Of a stretch of 40,966 nucleotides of DNA, positions 1 through 6,690 are shown in pieces. Under the pieces are notes generated by a model. That model was given only the letters and a program-made list of their open reading frames with translations. It did no database searches and had not been told where the DNA came from. A program made the position numbers and the translations under genes. The DNA lies in NCBI GenBank assembly GCA_903847415.1, contig CAINDR010000017.1, positions 1 through 40,966 of the forward strand. Direction: 5' to 3'. Each line of letters begins with the position of its first letter. Position 1 is the first letter of the stretch. The stretch comes from Candidatus Falkowiibacteriota bacterium (lineage in GTDB: Bacteria > Patescibacteriota > Patescibacteriia > Patescibacteriales > UBA12465).

Positions 1-357
1 AATATGGTTTGCGGTGATCAATTGAATTTCTACTTGAAAATTAATAAAGGAAAAATTAAAGATGTAAAATTCTTATCTTTTGGCTGTGCTTCTAATATTG
101 CGACTGCATCTGTTATGACTGAGAAAATAAAAGGAATGACTATTGAAGACGCCAAGAATTTTAAATGGAAAGAAATTGTTGAAGATCTTGGTGGCTTGCC
201 TCAGCAAAAAGTTCATTGTTCGATTATGGCTGTTGAGGGACTGCAAAAAGCAATTAAAAATTACGAAAAAAATATCAGCGAAGATCCGAAGCCAGAAGTC
301 CAAGAAGAAGTTAAAAAAGCAAAAAAAATGATCAGCAAAAAGAAAACTAGTAAATAG
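1..357 (+). CDS. iscU: Fe-S cluster scaffold protein, IscU/NifU N-terminal family (5' end cut by window)
   Basis: IscU-type scaffolds assemble a [2Fe-2S] cluster from sulfur given by a cysteine desulfurase and pass it to target proteins in the cytoplasm. The three ligand cysteines of the family are visible, counted from the ATG at base 4: VCGD (C3), GCAS (C28) and VHCS (C72), with the family Asp following the first Cys. The reading frame is open to base 1 and the family normally has about 30 residues before the CGD motif, so that ATG is internal and the gene starts outside the window. A Lys/Glu-rich tail of about 25 residues follows the domain and has no family role I know. The gtrA-like gene starts directly after the stop. 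Seen: motifs and open left end. Inferred: partnership with an upstream iscS outside the window. Confidence 0.9.
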   Translation, partial: NMVCGDQLNFYLKINKGKIKDVKFLSFGCASNIATASVMTEKIKGMTIEDAKNFKWKEIVEDLGGLPQQKVHCSIMAVEGLQKAIKNYEKNISEDPKPEVQEEVKKAKKMISKKKTSK

Positions 358-360
358 TTG

Positions 361-768
361 ATGAAAAAAGTAGTCTTAAAATTTTTTAAAAAGTTTTGGA
401 GCAGGGAATTTTTATTTTATTTTTTGACTGGTTTTTCGGCGTTTGTTTTTGATATTAGCACCCTCCTTTTGTTAAAGGAGGGTTTTGGTTTTTCACCAGT
501 TTTCGCGGTGGTTGTTAATCAGATTTTGATTACTAGTTTTGTTTTCTTTGTAAATAAAATTTGGACTTTTCACTCTAAAAGTCTGGTTAGTAGAGAAGCT
601 TTTCGTTTTTTGGTTGTTGCTATTTTTAATTATTTTGTGGCAATCATTTGGATGTCCTGCTTTTTCGATTATTTTGGCTTTAACTATCTATTAGTTCGTT
701 TGGCGAATGTAGTTTTGGCGGTTTCGTGGAATTTCTTGTTGTATAAGTTTTTTGTTTATCGGAGATAA
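361..768 (+). CDS. GtrA-family membrane protein
   Basis: A 135-residue polytopic protein with four predicted membrane segments (roughly residues 17-37, 46-68, 83-103 and 108-130) in the GtrA pattern, including the conserved FxxNKxWTF stretch between helices 2 and 3. GtrA proteins are thought to flip or help transfer polyprenyl-phosphate-linked sugars across the membrane for polysaccharide or teichoic-acid decoration. The ATG at 361 follows the scaffold gene's stop at 355-357 with three bases between; a TTG at 358 is an alternative start. A GT2 glycosyltransferase of the kind often paired with GtrA lies at 2673-3398 on the other strand. The family call is firm; the sugar is unknown. Confidence 0.85.
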   Translation: MKKVVLKFFKKFWSREFLFYFLTGFSAFVFDISTLLLLKEGFGFSPVFAVVVNQILITSFVFFVNKIWTFHSKSLVSREAFRFLVVAIFNYFVAIIWMSCFFDYFGFNYLLVRLANVVLAVSWNFLLYKFFVYRR

Positions 769-789
769 AATGATTTTTTAGATATAAAA

Positions 790-821
790 AGAGCTTAACT
801 GGTTAGTTAAGCTCTGTTTTT
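790..821. terminator. Bidirectional rho-independent terminator
   Basis: Perfect 11-bp inverted repeat (AGAGCTTAACT at 790-800, AGTTAAGCTCT at 805-815) with a GGTT loop, followed by a T-run on the plus strand and preceded by an A-run that serves as the T-run on the minus strand. It sits between the convergent gtrA-like gene and the Asp-box protein gene and can end both. Confidence 0.9.
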
Positions 822-2059
822 TATTGTTTACAAATTTTTTTTGTTTTCTCGTTTATTTTGATAATATACATTCTTTTTGGGAAATCAGCGGTGAAAATTT
901 TTATTTCTTCGTCAGCCTTAATGCTTTCAAAAACAATTTTTCCATCAATACTGTAGATTTGGAGGATTCCTTTTTCGTAAGATTTTATTTTCAATTCTTC
1001 GGAAAAAGGATTCTGGCAGATTATTTCAGGGGTGCTATTTGGATTTTCTGAAATACTAGCTGTTACCCAGGTGTTGTTTGTTTTTGCGAGTCCATAGACT
1101 CCAACGGCATATGTAAATCCGTTAACAACATCTACACTGACAAATTGGTCACCCTGGTTATAGTAATTATTTTGGATCATGGTGTTTCCAATATCTCCAG
1201 ATAAATTAATAGAATTAATTTGTCCTTGAAAATTTGAAAAAACAGCCTCATAATTGTTTGATACGTATAAGTTAGATGCCCAATTTAATGATAAGGAATT
1301 AAAGTATGTTTCTGCTTGATTTAAATTATCTTTAATATTTTTTTTACCAATACATCCTGTCATTGATGAATTGACTCCATAGATAATTAAATCATCATGT
1401 AGAATTTGCAATGATTTCAAGTAGAGAAGATGGGAACTTAAGGTATCAATTAATACCGAAAAAAATGGACCTGACAACCTGGCAAGTAGAGATATTTGCT
1501 GGTTATTATTATTTTTTGCTCTAATACCCACGTAGGCTGTGTCATTTTTCCAACACATACTAACTGGGATATAATTTTGCCAGATACAACTGTTGATATT
1601 ATTCCAAGTTACTCCATAATCAATACTTTTTAAAATATACCCTCCGTTTCCACTGGAATCCTCCACCAAGAGAAAAGCTTCATTTTGATTAGGACCAAAG
1701 CAAATATCTTGTAGACTTGTGTACTGTCCATTAATTTGTATTTCGTTCCAAGAATCACCGCCGTTATTTGTGCAAAATATAGTTTTTTCAGAACTCAATG
1801 CTAACCCGACATTTCCAGAAAAGATTATCTTATTTATGTAAAAGAAAGGATTGTTATTCACAATTAGCGATTGTTGCCACGTGACTCCCAAATCATTACT
1901 TCGAATAATCTTTTTGTTTGTCCCTATAAATATATTATTACCGCAATGGCTAATACTGGAAAAAACATCACTTGGACCGGTGTTCATTTGAAAAAATACC
2001 TGTCCATTTGCTATAAAAGCAAATGAAATCATAAATACTAAAAATACTAACTTTTTCAT
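821..2059 (-). CDS. Secreted Asp-box (BNR) repeat protein with a type IX-secretion-like C-terminal domain
   Basis: A 412-residue secreted protein. Residues 1-19 are a signal peptide (Lys-Lys, hydrophobic core, cleavage near ANGQ). Asp-box motifs of sialidase/BNR beta-propellers (S/T-x-D/N-x-G-x-T/S-W) occur near residues 54-61, 97-104 and 145-152. The last 65 residues match the Bacteroidota Por/T9SS sorting domain (TIGR04183 type): an NPF start, a strand ending in IYSIDGK, and a final KRMYIIKIN strand with a basic end. Such proteins are exported through PorSS and anchored or released. No T9SS gene is present here and Patescibacteria are not known for this system, so transfer or contig chimerism should be considered. 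The start context (A-run before ATG) is Bacteroidota-like and unlike the T at -1 of most neighbours. Domain calls are good; function unknown. Confidence 0.8.
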   Translation of the reverse strand: MKKLVFLVFMISFAFIANGQVFFQMNTGPSDVFSSISHCGNNIFIGTNKKIIRSNDLGVTWQQSLIVNNNPFFYINKIIFSGNVGLALSSEKTIFCTNNGGDSWNEIQINGQYTSLQDICFGPNQNEAFLLVEDSSGNGGYILKSIDYGVTWNNINSCIWQNYIPVSMCWKNDTAYVGIRAKNNNNQQISLLARLSGPFFSVLIDTLSSHLLYLKSLQILHDDLIIYGVNSSMTGCIGKKNIKDNLNQAETYFNSLSLNWASNLYVSNNYEAVFSNFQGQINSINLSGDIGNTMIQNNYYNQGDQFVSVDVVNGFTYAVGVYGLAKTNNTWVTASISENPNSTPEIICQNPFSEELKIKSYEKGILQIYSIDGKIVFESIKADEEIKIFTADFPKRMYIIKINEKTKKICKQ

Positions 2060-2090
2060 TTTTTTGTTATTTGTTTGTTTTTAAATGATT

Positions 2091-2138
2091 TGAATTATCA
2101 GTTAAAAGCCGAATTTCAGCTTCTAAATAGATAATTCA
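2091..2138. repeat. Inverted repeat in the leader of the Asp-box protein gene
   Basis: TGAATTATC (2091-2099) and GATAATTCA (2130-2138) are perfect 9-bp inverted arms; the 30 bases between hold a second near-palindrome (AAGC/GCTT ends around a GAATTTC core). On the minus strand this lies 32-79 nt before the start codon, inside the probable 5' untranslated region. Confidence 0.55.
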
Positions 2139-2202
2139 AGGTTCAGATAAAACAAATTTTTTCAAAGGGCGGGGCGCTACTATTTTCTAGATACGCTCAG
2201 AA

Positions 2203-2231
2203 ACTGTATCATATTATTAATACTTTGTCAA
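2203..2231 (-). promoter_or_regulatory. Probable promoter of the Asp-box protein gene
   Basis: Minus-strand TTGACA (2231-2226), 17-bp spacer, TACAGT (2208-2203). The leader would be about 140 nt. This is a sigma70-like promoter and not the Bacteroidota -33/-7 form. The -10 is weak. Confidence 0.45.
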
Positions 2232-2234
2232 CAA

Positions 2235-2263
2235 TAATTACATTATTGTTAATTACATTATTG
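2235..2263. repeat. Tandem 15-bp direct repeat
   Basis: TAATTACATTATTG occurs at 2235-2248 and again at 2250-2263, 15 bp apart. It lies upstream of the TTGACA of the Asp-box gene promoter and downstream of the RRM gene terminator. It could be a regulator site or simple-sequence drift. Confidence 0.5.
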
Positions 2264-2272
2264 ACTAAAAAC

Positions 2273-2300
2273 AAAAAAACACCCCTCGCGGAGTGTTTTT
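2273..2300 (-). terminator. Rho-independent terminator of the RRM gene
   Basis: Minus-strand hairpin with arms ACACTCC and GGGGTGT (one G-U pair), a GCGA loop, flanking A/T pairs and a T-run after the stem. It lies 26 bases beyond the RRM stop codon. Confidence 0.85.
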
Positions 2301-2325
2301 TCTTTATTTTTGAATTGAGCTGTTC

Positions 2326-2580
2326 TTAGCGTCTTTCAAGTGGGCGAGCTTCGTTAACAACGATGCGACGACCTTCGAATTCCATTCCATTGAACATCGA
2401 AATTGCTTTTTGAGCTTCTTCTTCTGTGGTCATTTCCACAAAACCAAAACCTTTTGAGCGATTAGTCATGCGGTCCATGATGACCACTGCTGACTCGATT
2501 TCTCCGGCTTGAGCGAACAAACTGCGTAGACCTTCTTCAGTAGTTTTGAAAGCAAGTCCACCAACGAATAATTTCTTCAT
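2326..2580 (-). CDS. Small RNA-binding protein with a single RRM domain
   Basis: 84 residues, almost all one RRM. RNP2 is LFVGGL (4-9) and RNP1 is KGFGFVEM (about 43-50), both with the aromatic residues that stack on RNA; the C-terminus is a short basic tail (RPLERR). Stand-alone bacterial RRM proteins of this size (Rbp type) bind single-stranded RNA and often respond to cold. The gene is monocistronic, with its own promoter overlapping the end of the upstream glycosyltransferase gene, a 5' leader of about 65 nt and a good terminator, which suggests strong separate expression. The targets cannot be read from sequence. Confidence 0.93.
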   Translation of the reverse strand: MKKLFVGGLAFKTTEEGLRSLFAQAGEIESAVVIMDRMTNRSKGFGFVEMTTEEEAQKAISMFNGMEFEGRRIVVNEARPLERR

Positions 2581-2651
2581 CTTATTTTTGTATTTTCGCG
2601 TGAGCGGTTAATTTTTAGCGTAAGAACGACCTTTCTGGCCTTACAAGAGGA

Positions 2652-2680
2652 ATATTAGCAATTTCTGAAAAGCTAGTCAA
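2652..2680 (-). promoter_or_regulatory. Promoter of the RRM gene
   Basis: Minus-strand TTGACT (2680-2675), 17-bp spacer, TAATAT (2657-2652). It overlaps the last codons of the upstream GT2 gene. The transcript start would fall near 2645, giving a leader of about 65 nt. Confidence 0.8.
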
Positions 2681-3398
2681 TCTTTTTTCTGAGGCGTAAT
2701 TCAATTAGTTTTTGAATAAACAAGAGACTGTCTCGAAAAACATTTACTTTACTTTTTCGAAATCCAAAGCGATTTTCTGACCAATTGACTGGAATTTCTA
2801 GAATTCTTCCTTGGCTTTCTTTGGTGAAATAAATTAATTCTGTATCAAAAAACCAAAAATTGTCTTTTATTTTTGGGGCAATTTTTTCAAAAAAAGATCG
2901 TCTGATTCCTTTAAAACCGCATTGCAAATCAGAGTAATCATGTTTTAAAATTAAGCGAGACAAGAGGACATAAATTTGTGAACTGGCTTCACGGGCTAAG
3001 GAACGATCTCTTTTTGAGCCAGGCATCATTCGAGAGCCAATTGTGAGATCGTGGGTATTTTGAATAATTGGATTAATTAAATTTGGAATGTTGTCGAGTG
3101 AGACCGCTAAATCAACGTCCATATATACTAAAATATCGGCCAAGCTAGAGAGCCAATATTTTTTAACTGCTTGACCGCGACCCTTTTCTTTATAGATGAT
3201 CGTTTTTACTTGACTTGGTTGTTTCTGCGCTATTTGAAAAGCGAGATTCTCAAATTCAGTAGATGAGCCGTTCACAATAATAATAACTTGCCAATCAAAA
3301 GAAAAGTTTTGTTTTTCGCAATAATTTAAAAGGGCGTCCAAATTTTTTTGGAGAATCAGGGACTCGTTATAGACTGGCAAACAAAATTCAATCTTCAT
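2673..3398 (-). CDS. GT2-family glycosyltransferase, polyprenyl-phosphate sugar synthase type
   Basis: 241 residues with a GT-A fold pattern: LPVYNES at the N-terminus (6-12), YMDVDLAVS carrying the DxD metal/nucleotide-sugar motif (about 92-100), and the GSRM plus LQCGFKG motifs typical of dolichol- or undecaprenyl-phosphate glucose/mannose synthases. There are no C-terminal membrane helices, so it would act at the inner face of the membrane. It makes the lipid-linked sugar that GtrA-like proteins are thought to flip, and a GtrA gene lies 2 kb away. It follows rplA but is separated from it by a strong terminator and has an extended -10 element only six bases before the ATG. Donor sugar and acceptor are not determined. 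Confidence 0.87.
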   Translation of the reverse strand: MKIEFCLPVYNESLILQKNLDALLNYCEKQNFSFDWQVIIIVNGSSTEFENLAFQIAQKQPSQVKTIIYKEKGRGQAVKKYWLSSLADILVYMDVDLAVSLDNIPNLINPIIQNTHDLTIGSRMMPGSKRDRSLAREASSQIYVLLSRLILKHDYSDLQCGFKGIRRSFFEKIAPKIKDNFWFFDTELIYFTKESQGRILEIPVNWSENRFGFRKSKVNVFRDSLLFIQKLIELRLRKKID

Positions 3399-3404
3399 GA
3401 AGTT

Positions 3405-3413
3405 ATTATAGCA
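3405..3413 (-). promoter_or_regulatory. Extended -10 promoter of the GT2 gene, probably giving a leaderless mRNA
   Basis: Minus strand reads TGC then TATAAT (3410-3405), six bases, then the ATG at 3398. The usual 7-bp distance puts the transcript start on the A of the ATG. No good -35 is present; the rplA terminator T-run lies there. Confidence 0.6.
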
Positions 3414-3424
3414 TTTTTGGTCAA

Positions 3425-3471
3425 TAAAAAAAACGGCCGGTCCAAACCACGGAAATGGTCTAGACCGGCCG
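3425..3471 (-). terminator. Rho-independent terminator of the secE-nusG-rplK-rplA unit
   Basis: Perfect 9-bp GC-rich arms CGGCCGGTC (3434-3442) and GACCGGCCG (3463-3471), an inner ACCA/TGGT pairing, and a minus-strand T-run at 3433-3425. It lies 27 bases after the rplA stop. Confidence 0.92.
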
Positions 3472-3497
3472 CTCTTTATCGGAGCGGTGCGGTTTGC

Positions 3498-4211
3498 TTA
3501 GGAAATAGTTACTCTAATACCAGGACCCATCGACGAACAGATGGCTACATTTTTTAAATAAGAACCCTTGGCTGTTGGCGGTTTTGCCTTTTTAACAGTG
3601 TCCAAAAGTGTCTGGTAGTTTTCCATGAGCTTAGCGCTATCAAAGCTTACTCGCCCAATAACTGCATGCAAGTTCCCGGTGTCATCATTTTTGAAAGAAA
3701 TTTTTCCTTTCTTTAATTCCATGACTGCTTTTGCTGGGTTCAAGGTGACAGTATCGTTTTTAGGTGAAGGCATTAAACCTCTGGTTCCTAAAATTTTGGC
3801 GATTGAAGCCAAACTTTTCATCATATCAGGAGTAGCAACAGCGACTTGGAAATCAGTCTTTTCAGATTTTTTGATTTCTTCAATCAACTCTTCTCCCCCA
3901 ACATAATCAGCTCCCGCATCTTTCACCTCTTTCTCCTTATCGGTGGTGACAAAAGCGGCAACCTTGACGGTTTTTCCGGTACCATGAGGCAAACTTACTG
4001 CGCCTCTGACCTGTTGGTCTCCTTTTTTTGGATTGATACCAAGACGAAAATGCACTTCAATTGAAGCATCAAATTTCACCGTACTAGATTTTTTAGCAAT
4101 TTCAATCGCTTCTGCTAAAGTGTAAACTTTGTTGCGATCGAACAATTCAGCATTTGCAGCTTTCTTTTTGGCTACATTTGCGCTCGTCTTTTTTCCTTGT
4201 TCTTTTTTCAT
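3498..4211 (-). CDS. rplA: 50S ribosomal protein L1
   Basis: 237 residues from the ATG at 4211. L1 forms the mobile L1 stalk of the 50S subunit, helps release E-site tRNA, and in many bacteria represses its own operon. Diagnostic parts are the two-domain L1 layout and the stretch LGTRGLMPSPK (family signature) in domain II, plus GTGKTVKVAAF and ADYVGG. I chose 4211 over the farther ATG at 4256 because the latter would add 15 residues absent from the family, and because both rplA and rplK then share the same AAATAT context before ATG. A short basic extension (KKEQGKKT...) precedes the domain. It follows rplK with a 62-bp gap containing a hairpin. Confidence 0.96.
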   Translation of the reverse strand: MKKEQGKKTSANVAKKKAANAELFDRNKVYTLAEAIEIAKKSSTVKFDASIEVHFRLGINPKKGDQQVRGAVSLPHGTGKTVKVAAFVTTDKEKEVKDAGADYVGGEELIEEIKKSEKTDFQVAVATPDMMKSLASIAKILGTRGLMPSPKNDTVTLNPAKAVMELKKGKISFKNDDTGNLHAVIGRVSFDSAKLMENYQTLLDTVKKAKPPTAKGSYLKNVAICSSMGPGIRVTIS

Positions 4212-4222
4212 ATATTTTTGAT

Positions 4223-4256
4223 CGTGGTAAACGTTAGTCAATCGACTAACTCCCAC
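4223..4256 (-). promoter_or_regulatory. Two-tier hairpin in the rplK-rplA gap, possible L1 binding site
   Basis: On the minus strand GTTAGTC and GACTAAC (4250-4244 and 4239-4233) form a perfect 7-bp stem with a GATT loop; outside it GTGG (4256-4253) and CCAC (4227-4224) pair, leaving an asymmetric internal loop. Two helices around an asymmetric loop is the general form of L1 sites on mRNA and 23S rRNA. The GUGGGAG and UACCAC strands also resemble the base of the 23S L1 stalk as I recall it. That resemblance is from memory. Confidence 0.5.
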
Positions 4257-4273
4257 AAATCATTAATTAATAA

Positions 4274-4699
4274 TTACTTGATTTCTACTCCCATATTGCG
4301 GGCAGTACCAGCGATAATGTTCATTGCTCCTTCAATACTGTTAGCATTTAGGTCGGACATTTTAGTTTTTGCGATTTCTTCTAACTGTTCTTTGGTGATT
4401 AAACCAACCTTATCACTCTTTGATTTTGCTGAACCTTTTTTGATGCCAGCAGCTTTCTTGATTAATTCAGAAGCTGGAGCAGTTTTCAGGATAAAATCAT
4501 AAGTTCTGTCCTCGTAAACAGTGATTTCAACTGGCACAACATCGCCCATGCGAGTTGCTCTAGTTTGGTCATTGAATTTTTGGCAGAACTCGGCAATGTT
4601 TAAGCCATGTTGACCCAAAGCTGGACCGACTGGAGGAGCAGGGTTTGCTTGTCCGCCGGTGATTTGTAATTTAATTTTTGTCTTAATTTTCTTCGCCAT
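4274..4699 (-). CDS. rplK: 50S ribosomal protein L11
   Basis: 141 residues, the usual length. L11 binds the GTPase-associated centre of 23S rRNA with L10/L12. The N-terminal domain with the flexible proline-rich switch ([18 protein letters not shown]) and the C-terminal RNA-binding domain ([17 protein letters not shown]) are intact. Order secE-nusG-rplK-rplA is the ancestral one, but rplJ-rplL do not follow here. A hairpin lies in the 65-bp leader between nusG and rplK, the position of the L1 control site in other bacteria. Confidence 0.97.
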   Translation of the reverse strand: MAKKIKTKIKLQITGGQANPAPPVGPALGQHGLNIAEFCQKFNDQTRATRMGDVVPVEITVYEDRTYDFILKTAPASELIKKAAGIKKGSAKSKSDKVGLITKEQLEEIAKTKMSDLNANSIEGAMNIIAGTARNMGVEIK

Positions 4700-4708
4700 A
4701 TATTTTTA

Positions 4709-4749
4709 CTTTTTCCGGAGAAGCATCGAAAATCACGAACCGGAAGAAG
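4709..4749 (-). promoter_or_regulatory. Hairpin in the rplK leader, candidate L1 autoregulatory site
   Basis: Minus-strand CTTCTTCCGG (4749-4740) and CCGGAAAAAG (4718-4709) pair in 9 of 10 positions around a 21-nt loop that contains GTGA and GATGC. The site is just before rplK, where L1 represses translation in well-studied bacteria. The stem is seen; L1 binding is inferred. Confidence 0.5.
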
Positions 4750-4764
4750 TTTATTTATAAATAA

Positions 4765-5307
4765 TTATTTTTTAATCTGTAAGAAATCGAGTTCAACTGG
4801 TGTTTCGCGACCAAAAATAGTGACGGAAACCTTTACTTTACCCTTAGCCTCATCGATTGAGGTAATTTTTCCTTCCATATTTTTGAATGGTCCTTCATTA
4901 ATGGTAACTGGATCACCAATTGCGACATCCATTTTGAACTTAGGATCCTCAACACCCATTCTTTTCTGAAGAGATTTAACTTCTTCTTCACTAATTGGGG
5001 TTGGAATAGTACCAGTACCGATAAAGCCAGTGACATTTGGAGTATTTCGCACAATATACCAAGATTCATCAGTTACTTCCATTTCTACCAAAATATAACC
5101 TGGGAAAATCTTTTCTTCGGTTACTTTTCTTTTGCCATTCTTGATTTTAATTTTTTTTTCGGTTGGAATCAAGATATTAAAAATCTTATCTTCCATGTCG
5201 AGAGACTCAATTCTTTGTTTAAGATTTTGAGCGACATTTTCTTCGTAGCCGGAGTAAGTATGAAGAACATACCAGCGACGACCTTGGTTTAAGAGCTGTT
5301 TGGCCAT
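4765..5307 (-). CDS. nusG: Transcription termination/antitermination factor NusG
   Basis: 180 residues from the ATG at 5307. NusG binds RNA polymerase through its NGN domain (WYVLHTYSGYE at the start, then FPGYILVEM) and couples it to Rho or ribosomal S10 through the KOW domain (GDPVTINEGPF...GKITSID). Both are complete. The longer frame to 5346 would add 13 hydrophobic residues not found in the family, so 5307 is preferred. It lies 65 bp after secE in the standard order. Confidence 0.96.
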   Translation of the reverse strand: MAKQLLNQGRRWYVLHTYSGYEENVAQNLKQRIESLDMEDKIFNILIPTEKKIKIKNGKRKVTEEKIFPGYILVEMEVTDESWYIVRNTPNVTGFIGTGTIPTPISEEEVKSLQKRMGVEDPKFKMDVAIGDPVTINEGPFKNMEGKITSIDEAKGKVKVSVTIFGRETPVELDFLQIKK

Positions 5308-5372
5308 AACGGTCAATGGGGCACAAAAGAAATAAATAATTTCCAATTGTTAGCCCGGGTTAAAAAGAACGA

Positions 5373-5561
5373 TTAGTATTTTGTAATAATTTGTGCTAAT
5401 CCAAGACTAAAAATGAAATCAAGAGCACCAAGAAATAAAGCAACTGCTAAACTGAAAACAATTACCAAAATAGTGTAATTGGTGGTTTCTTTCTTGGTTG
5501 GCCAAGTGACTTTTTTCATTTCCTCAATAGAGGCTTTGATGTAGGTAATTAACTTGTTCAT
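5373..5561 (-). CDS. secE: Preprotein translocase subunit SecE
   Basis: 62 residues, the short single-membrane-segment form. The amphipathic N-terminal helix ends in the conserved EMKKVTWPTKKET (14-26), and one transmembrane helix follows (about 30-55). SecE clamps SecY in the SecYEG export channel, needed here for the signal-peptide proteins of the window. First gene of the secE-nusG-rplK-rplA unit, with its own promoter upstream. Confidence 0.96.
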   Translation of the reverse strand: MNKLITYIKASIEEMKKVTWPTKKETTNYTILVIVFSLAVALFLGALDFIFSLGLAQIITKY

Positions 5562-5593
5562 AATGTTTGCAAAATATTGGGTAAAGTAATTAA

Positions 5594-5612
5594 AAACAGC
5601 CTTGTCGGCTAT
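5594..5612 (-). promoter_or_regulatory. Short attenuator-like hairpin in the secE leader
   Basis: Minus strand AGCC, GACA loop region, GGCT, then TTTTT, between the secE promoter and start codon. The stem is only 4-5 bp, so it may pause rather than stop transcription. Confidence 0.35.
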
Positions 5613-5630
5613 CTTTATTAATCTATTAGT

Positions 5631-5659
5631 ATTTTAGGGAAAATAGACAAGGTTGTCAA
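5631..5659 (-). promoter_or_regulatory. Promoter of secE-nusG-rplK-rplA
   Basis: Minus-strand TTGACA (5659-5654), 17-bp spacer, TAAAAT (5636-5631). The leader to secE is about 65 nt. Confidence 0.85.
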
Positions 5660-5704
5660 GGTCTTAAGATTTATTTAATAATCAGATATTTTGTTGAAAT
5701 TAGT

Positions 5705-5733
5705 TTGTATTTTTATTACAAAACTTCTATTAT
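5705..5733 (+). promoter_or_regulatory. Promoter of the APH-like kinase gene
   Basis: TTGTAT (5705-5710), 17-bp spacer, TATTAT (5728-5733). It overlaps the first codons of the longest possible reading frame, which is why the start at 5756 is preferred. Confidence 0.6.
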
Positions 5734-5755
5734 ATTAGTAGTTAATTTATATTTT

Positions 5756-6565
5756 ATGACAATTAAATTAAATCAAAAAATTAATAAAATAATTAGTTTA
5801 TATTTCCCGAACATTGATTTAGAAAAAACCCAATTTTATGAGGGATTTGATTTTGTAACGGTGATAATCGATCAGCTTGCCTTGAGATTCCCAAAGAATC
5901 AGGATTCTGTTAAAAAATTGAAAACAGAAAAAATGTTGTTGAAATTCTTAGCGGAAGAGGCAAATTTTTCGATTCCAGAATATCAAGCAAATTCAAATAA
6001 GTTTTTTAGTTGTTATCCGGTAATTCGGGGGGAGGAACTCACTCTAGATTTTTATAATAGTTTGACAGAAATAAAAAAAAATAAATTGTGTGAAGACCTG
6101 GCTGTATTTATGTTAAAAATCCATTCCTTGAAATTACCAGAAAATATTTCCAGTAAAATTCCAATTGCAAATTGGTCAAAAATATATCTTGAAATCAAAA
6201 AAGACATAGATGTTTATTTGTATCCCAGTAAAAGTAATGAGAAGTTTCTTGCTTTATTTAAAGATTTTTCCTCGGGAAAAAGAAGGGTGGCGCTTGTCCA
6301 CTCTGATTTAAGTGGTGATAATATTATAATTAATAAGACAAAGAAAAGAATAGAAGGAATAATAGATTTTAGTGATATGTGTTTCTCTGATCCAGATGTT
6401 GATTTCGCTCATTTCTGGTATTTTGGCGAGAAAATGGTTAAAAAGGTAGTATTTTTTTATACAAAAGATAAAAATGAGAGAAAATTAATTCTTAGGAACT
6501 CCAAGCTTTACAGCACTTATATTAAATATTTAATGATGATTATAGAAAATAAAAAAGGCGTTTAG
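5756..6565 (+). CDS. Aminoglycoside phosphotransferase (APH)-fold kinase
   Basis: 269 residues from the ATG at 5756. The catalytic loop is HSDLSGDN (H182, D184, N189), the APH form of the Brenner motif, and the metal-binding Asp follows in GIIDFSD (D204). An N-lobe pattern (a LRFPK Lys region and a Glu about 13 residues later) precedes. APH-fold enzymes phosphorylate small hydroxyl compounds: aminoglycosides, macrolides, choline, homoserine, sugars. Nothing visible picks the substrate. The gene is alone between its own promoter and a terminator, and diverges from secE. Because of the low GC and lone position it could be acquired. Antibiotic resistance should not be assumed from the fold alone. 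Confidence 0.82.
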   Translation: MTIKLNQKINKIISLYFPNIDLEKTQFYEGFDFVTVIIDQLALRFPKNQDSVKKLKTEKMLLKFLAEEANFSIPEYQANSNKFFSCYPVIRGEELTLDFYNSLTEIKKNKLCEDLAVFMLKIHSLKLPENISSKIPIANWSKIYLEIKKDIDVYLYPSKSNEKFLALFKDFSSGKRRVALVHSDLSGDNIIINKTKKRIEGIIDFSDMCFSDPDVDFAHFWYFGEKMVKKVVFFYTKDKNERKLILRNSKLYSTYIKYLMMIIENKKGV

Positions 6566-6640
6566 GAAAATGGTCACTTTCCGCGCAGGTTATATTTTAC
6601 GACTATCCAGTATTTTCTCGTTAGATTTTTTCCAAATTTT

Positions 6641-6676
6641 TCCCTTCAAGCTGGTTAAGCGGAGGGGATTTTTTAT
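6641..6676 (+). terminator. Rho-independent terminator after the APH-like gene
   Basis: TCCCTTC (6641-6647) pairs with GAGGGGA (6662-6668), one T-G pair, followed by TTTTTT. Confidence 0.65.
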
Positions 6677-6690
6677 TTTTACCCCGCCAA

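Noticed and set aside
5756-6565. Aminoglycoside-resistance gene
   Set aside because: The kinase motifs define only the fold; nothing identifies a drug substrate.
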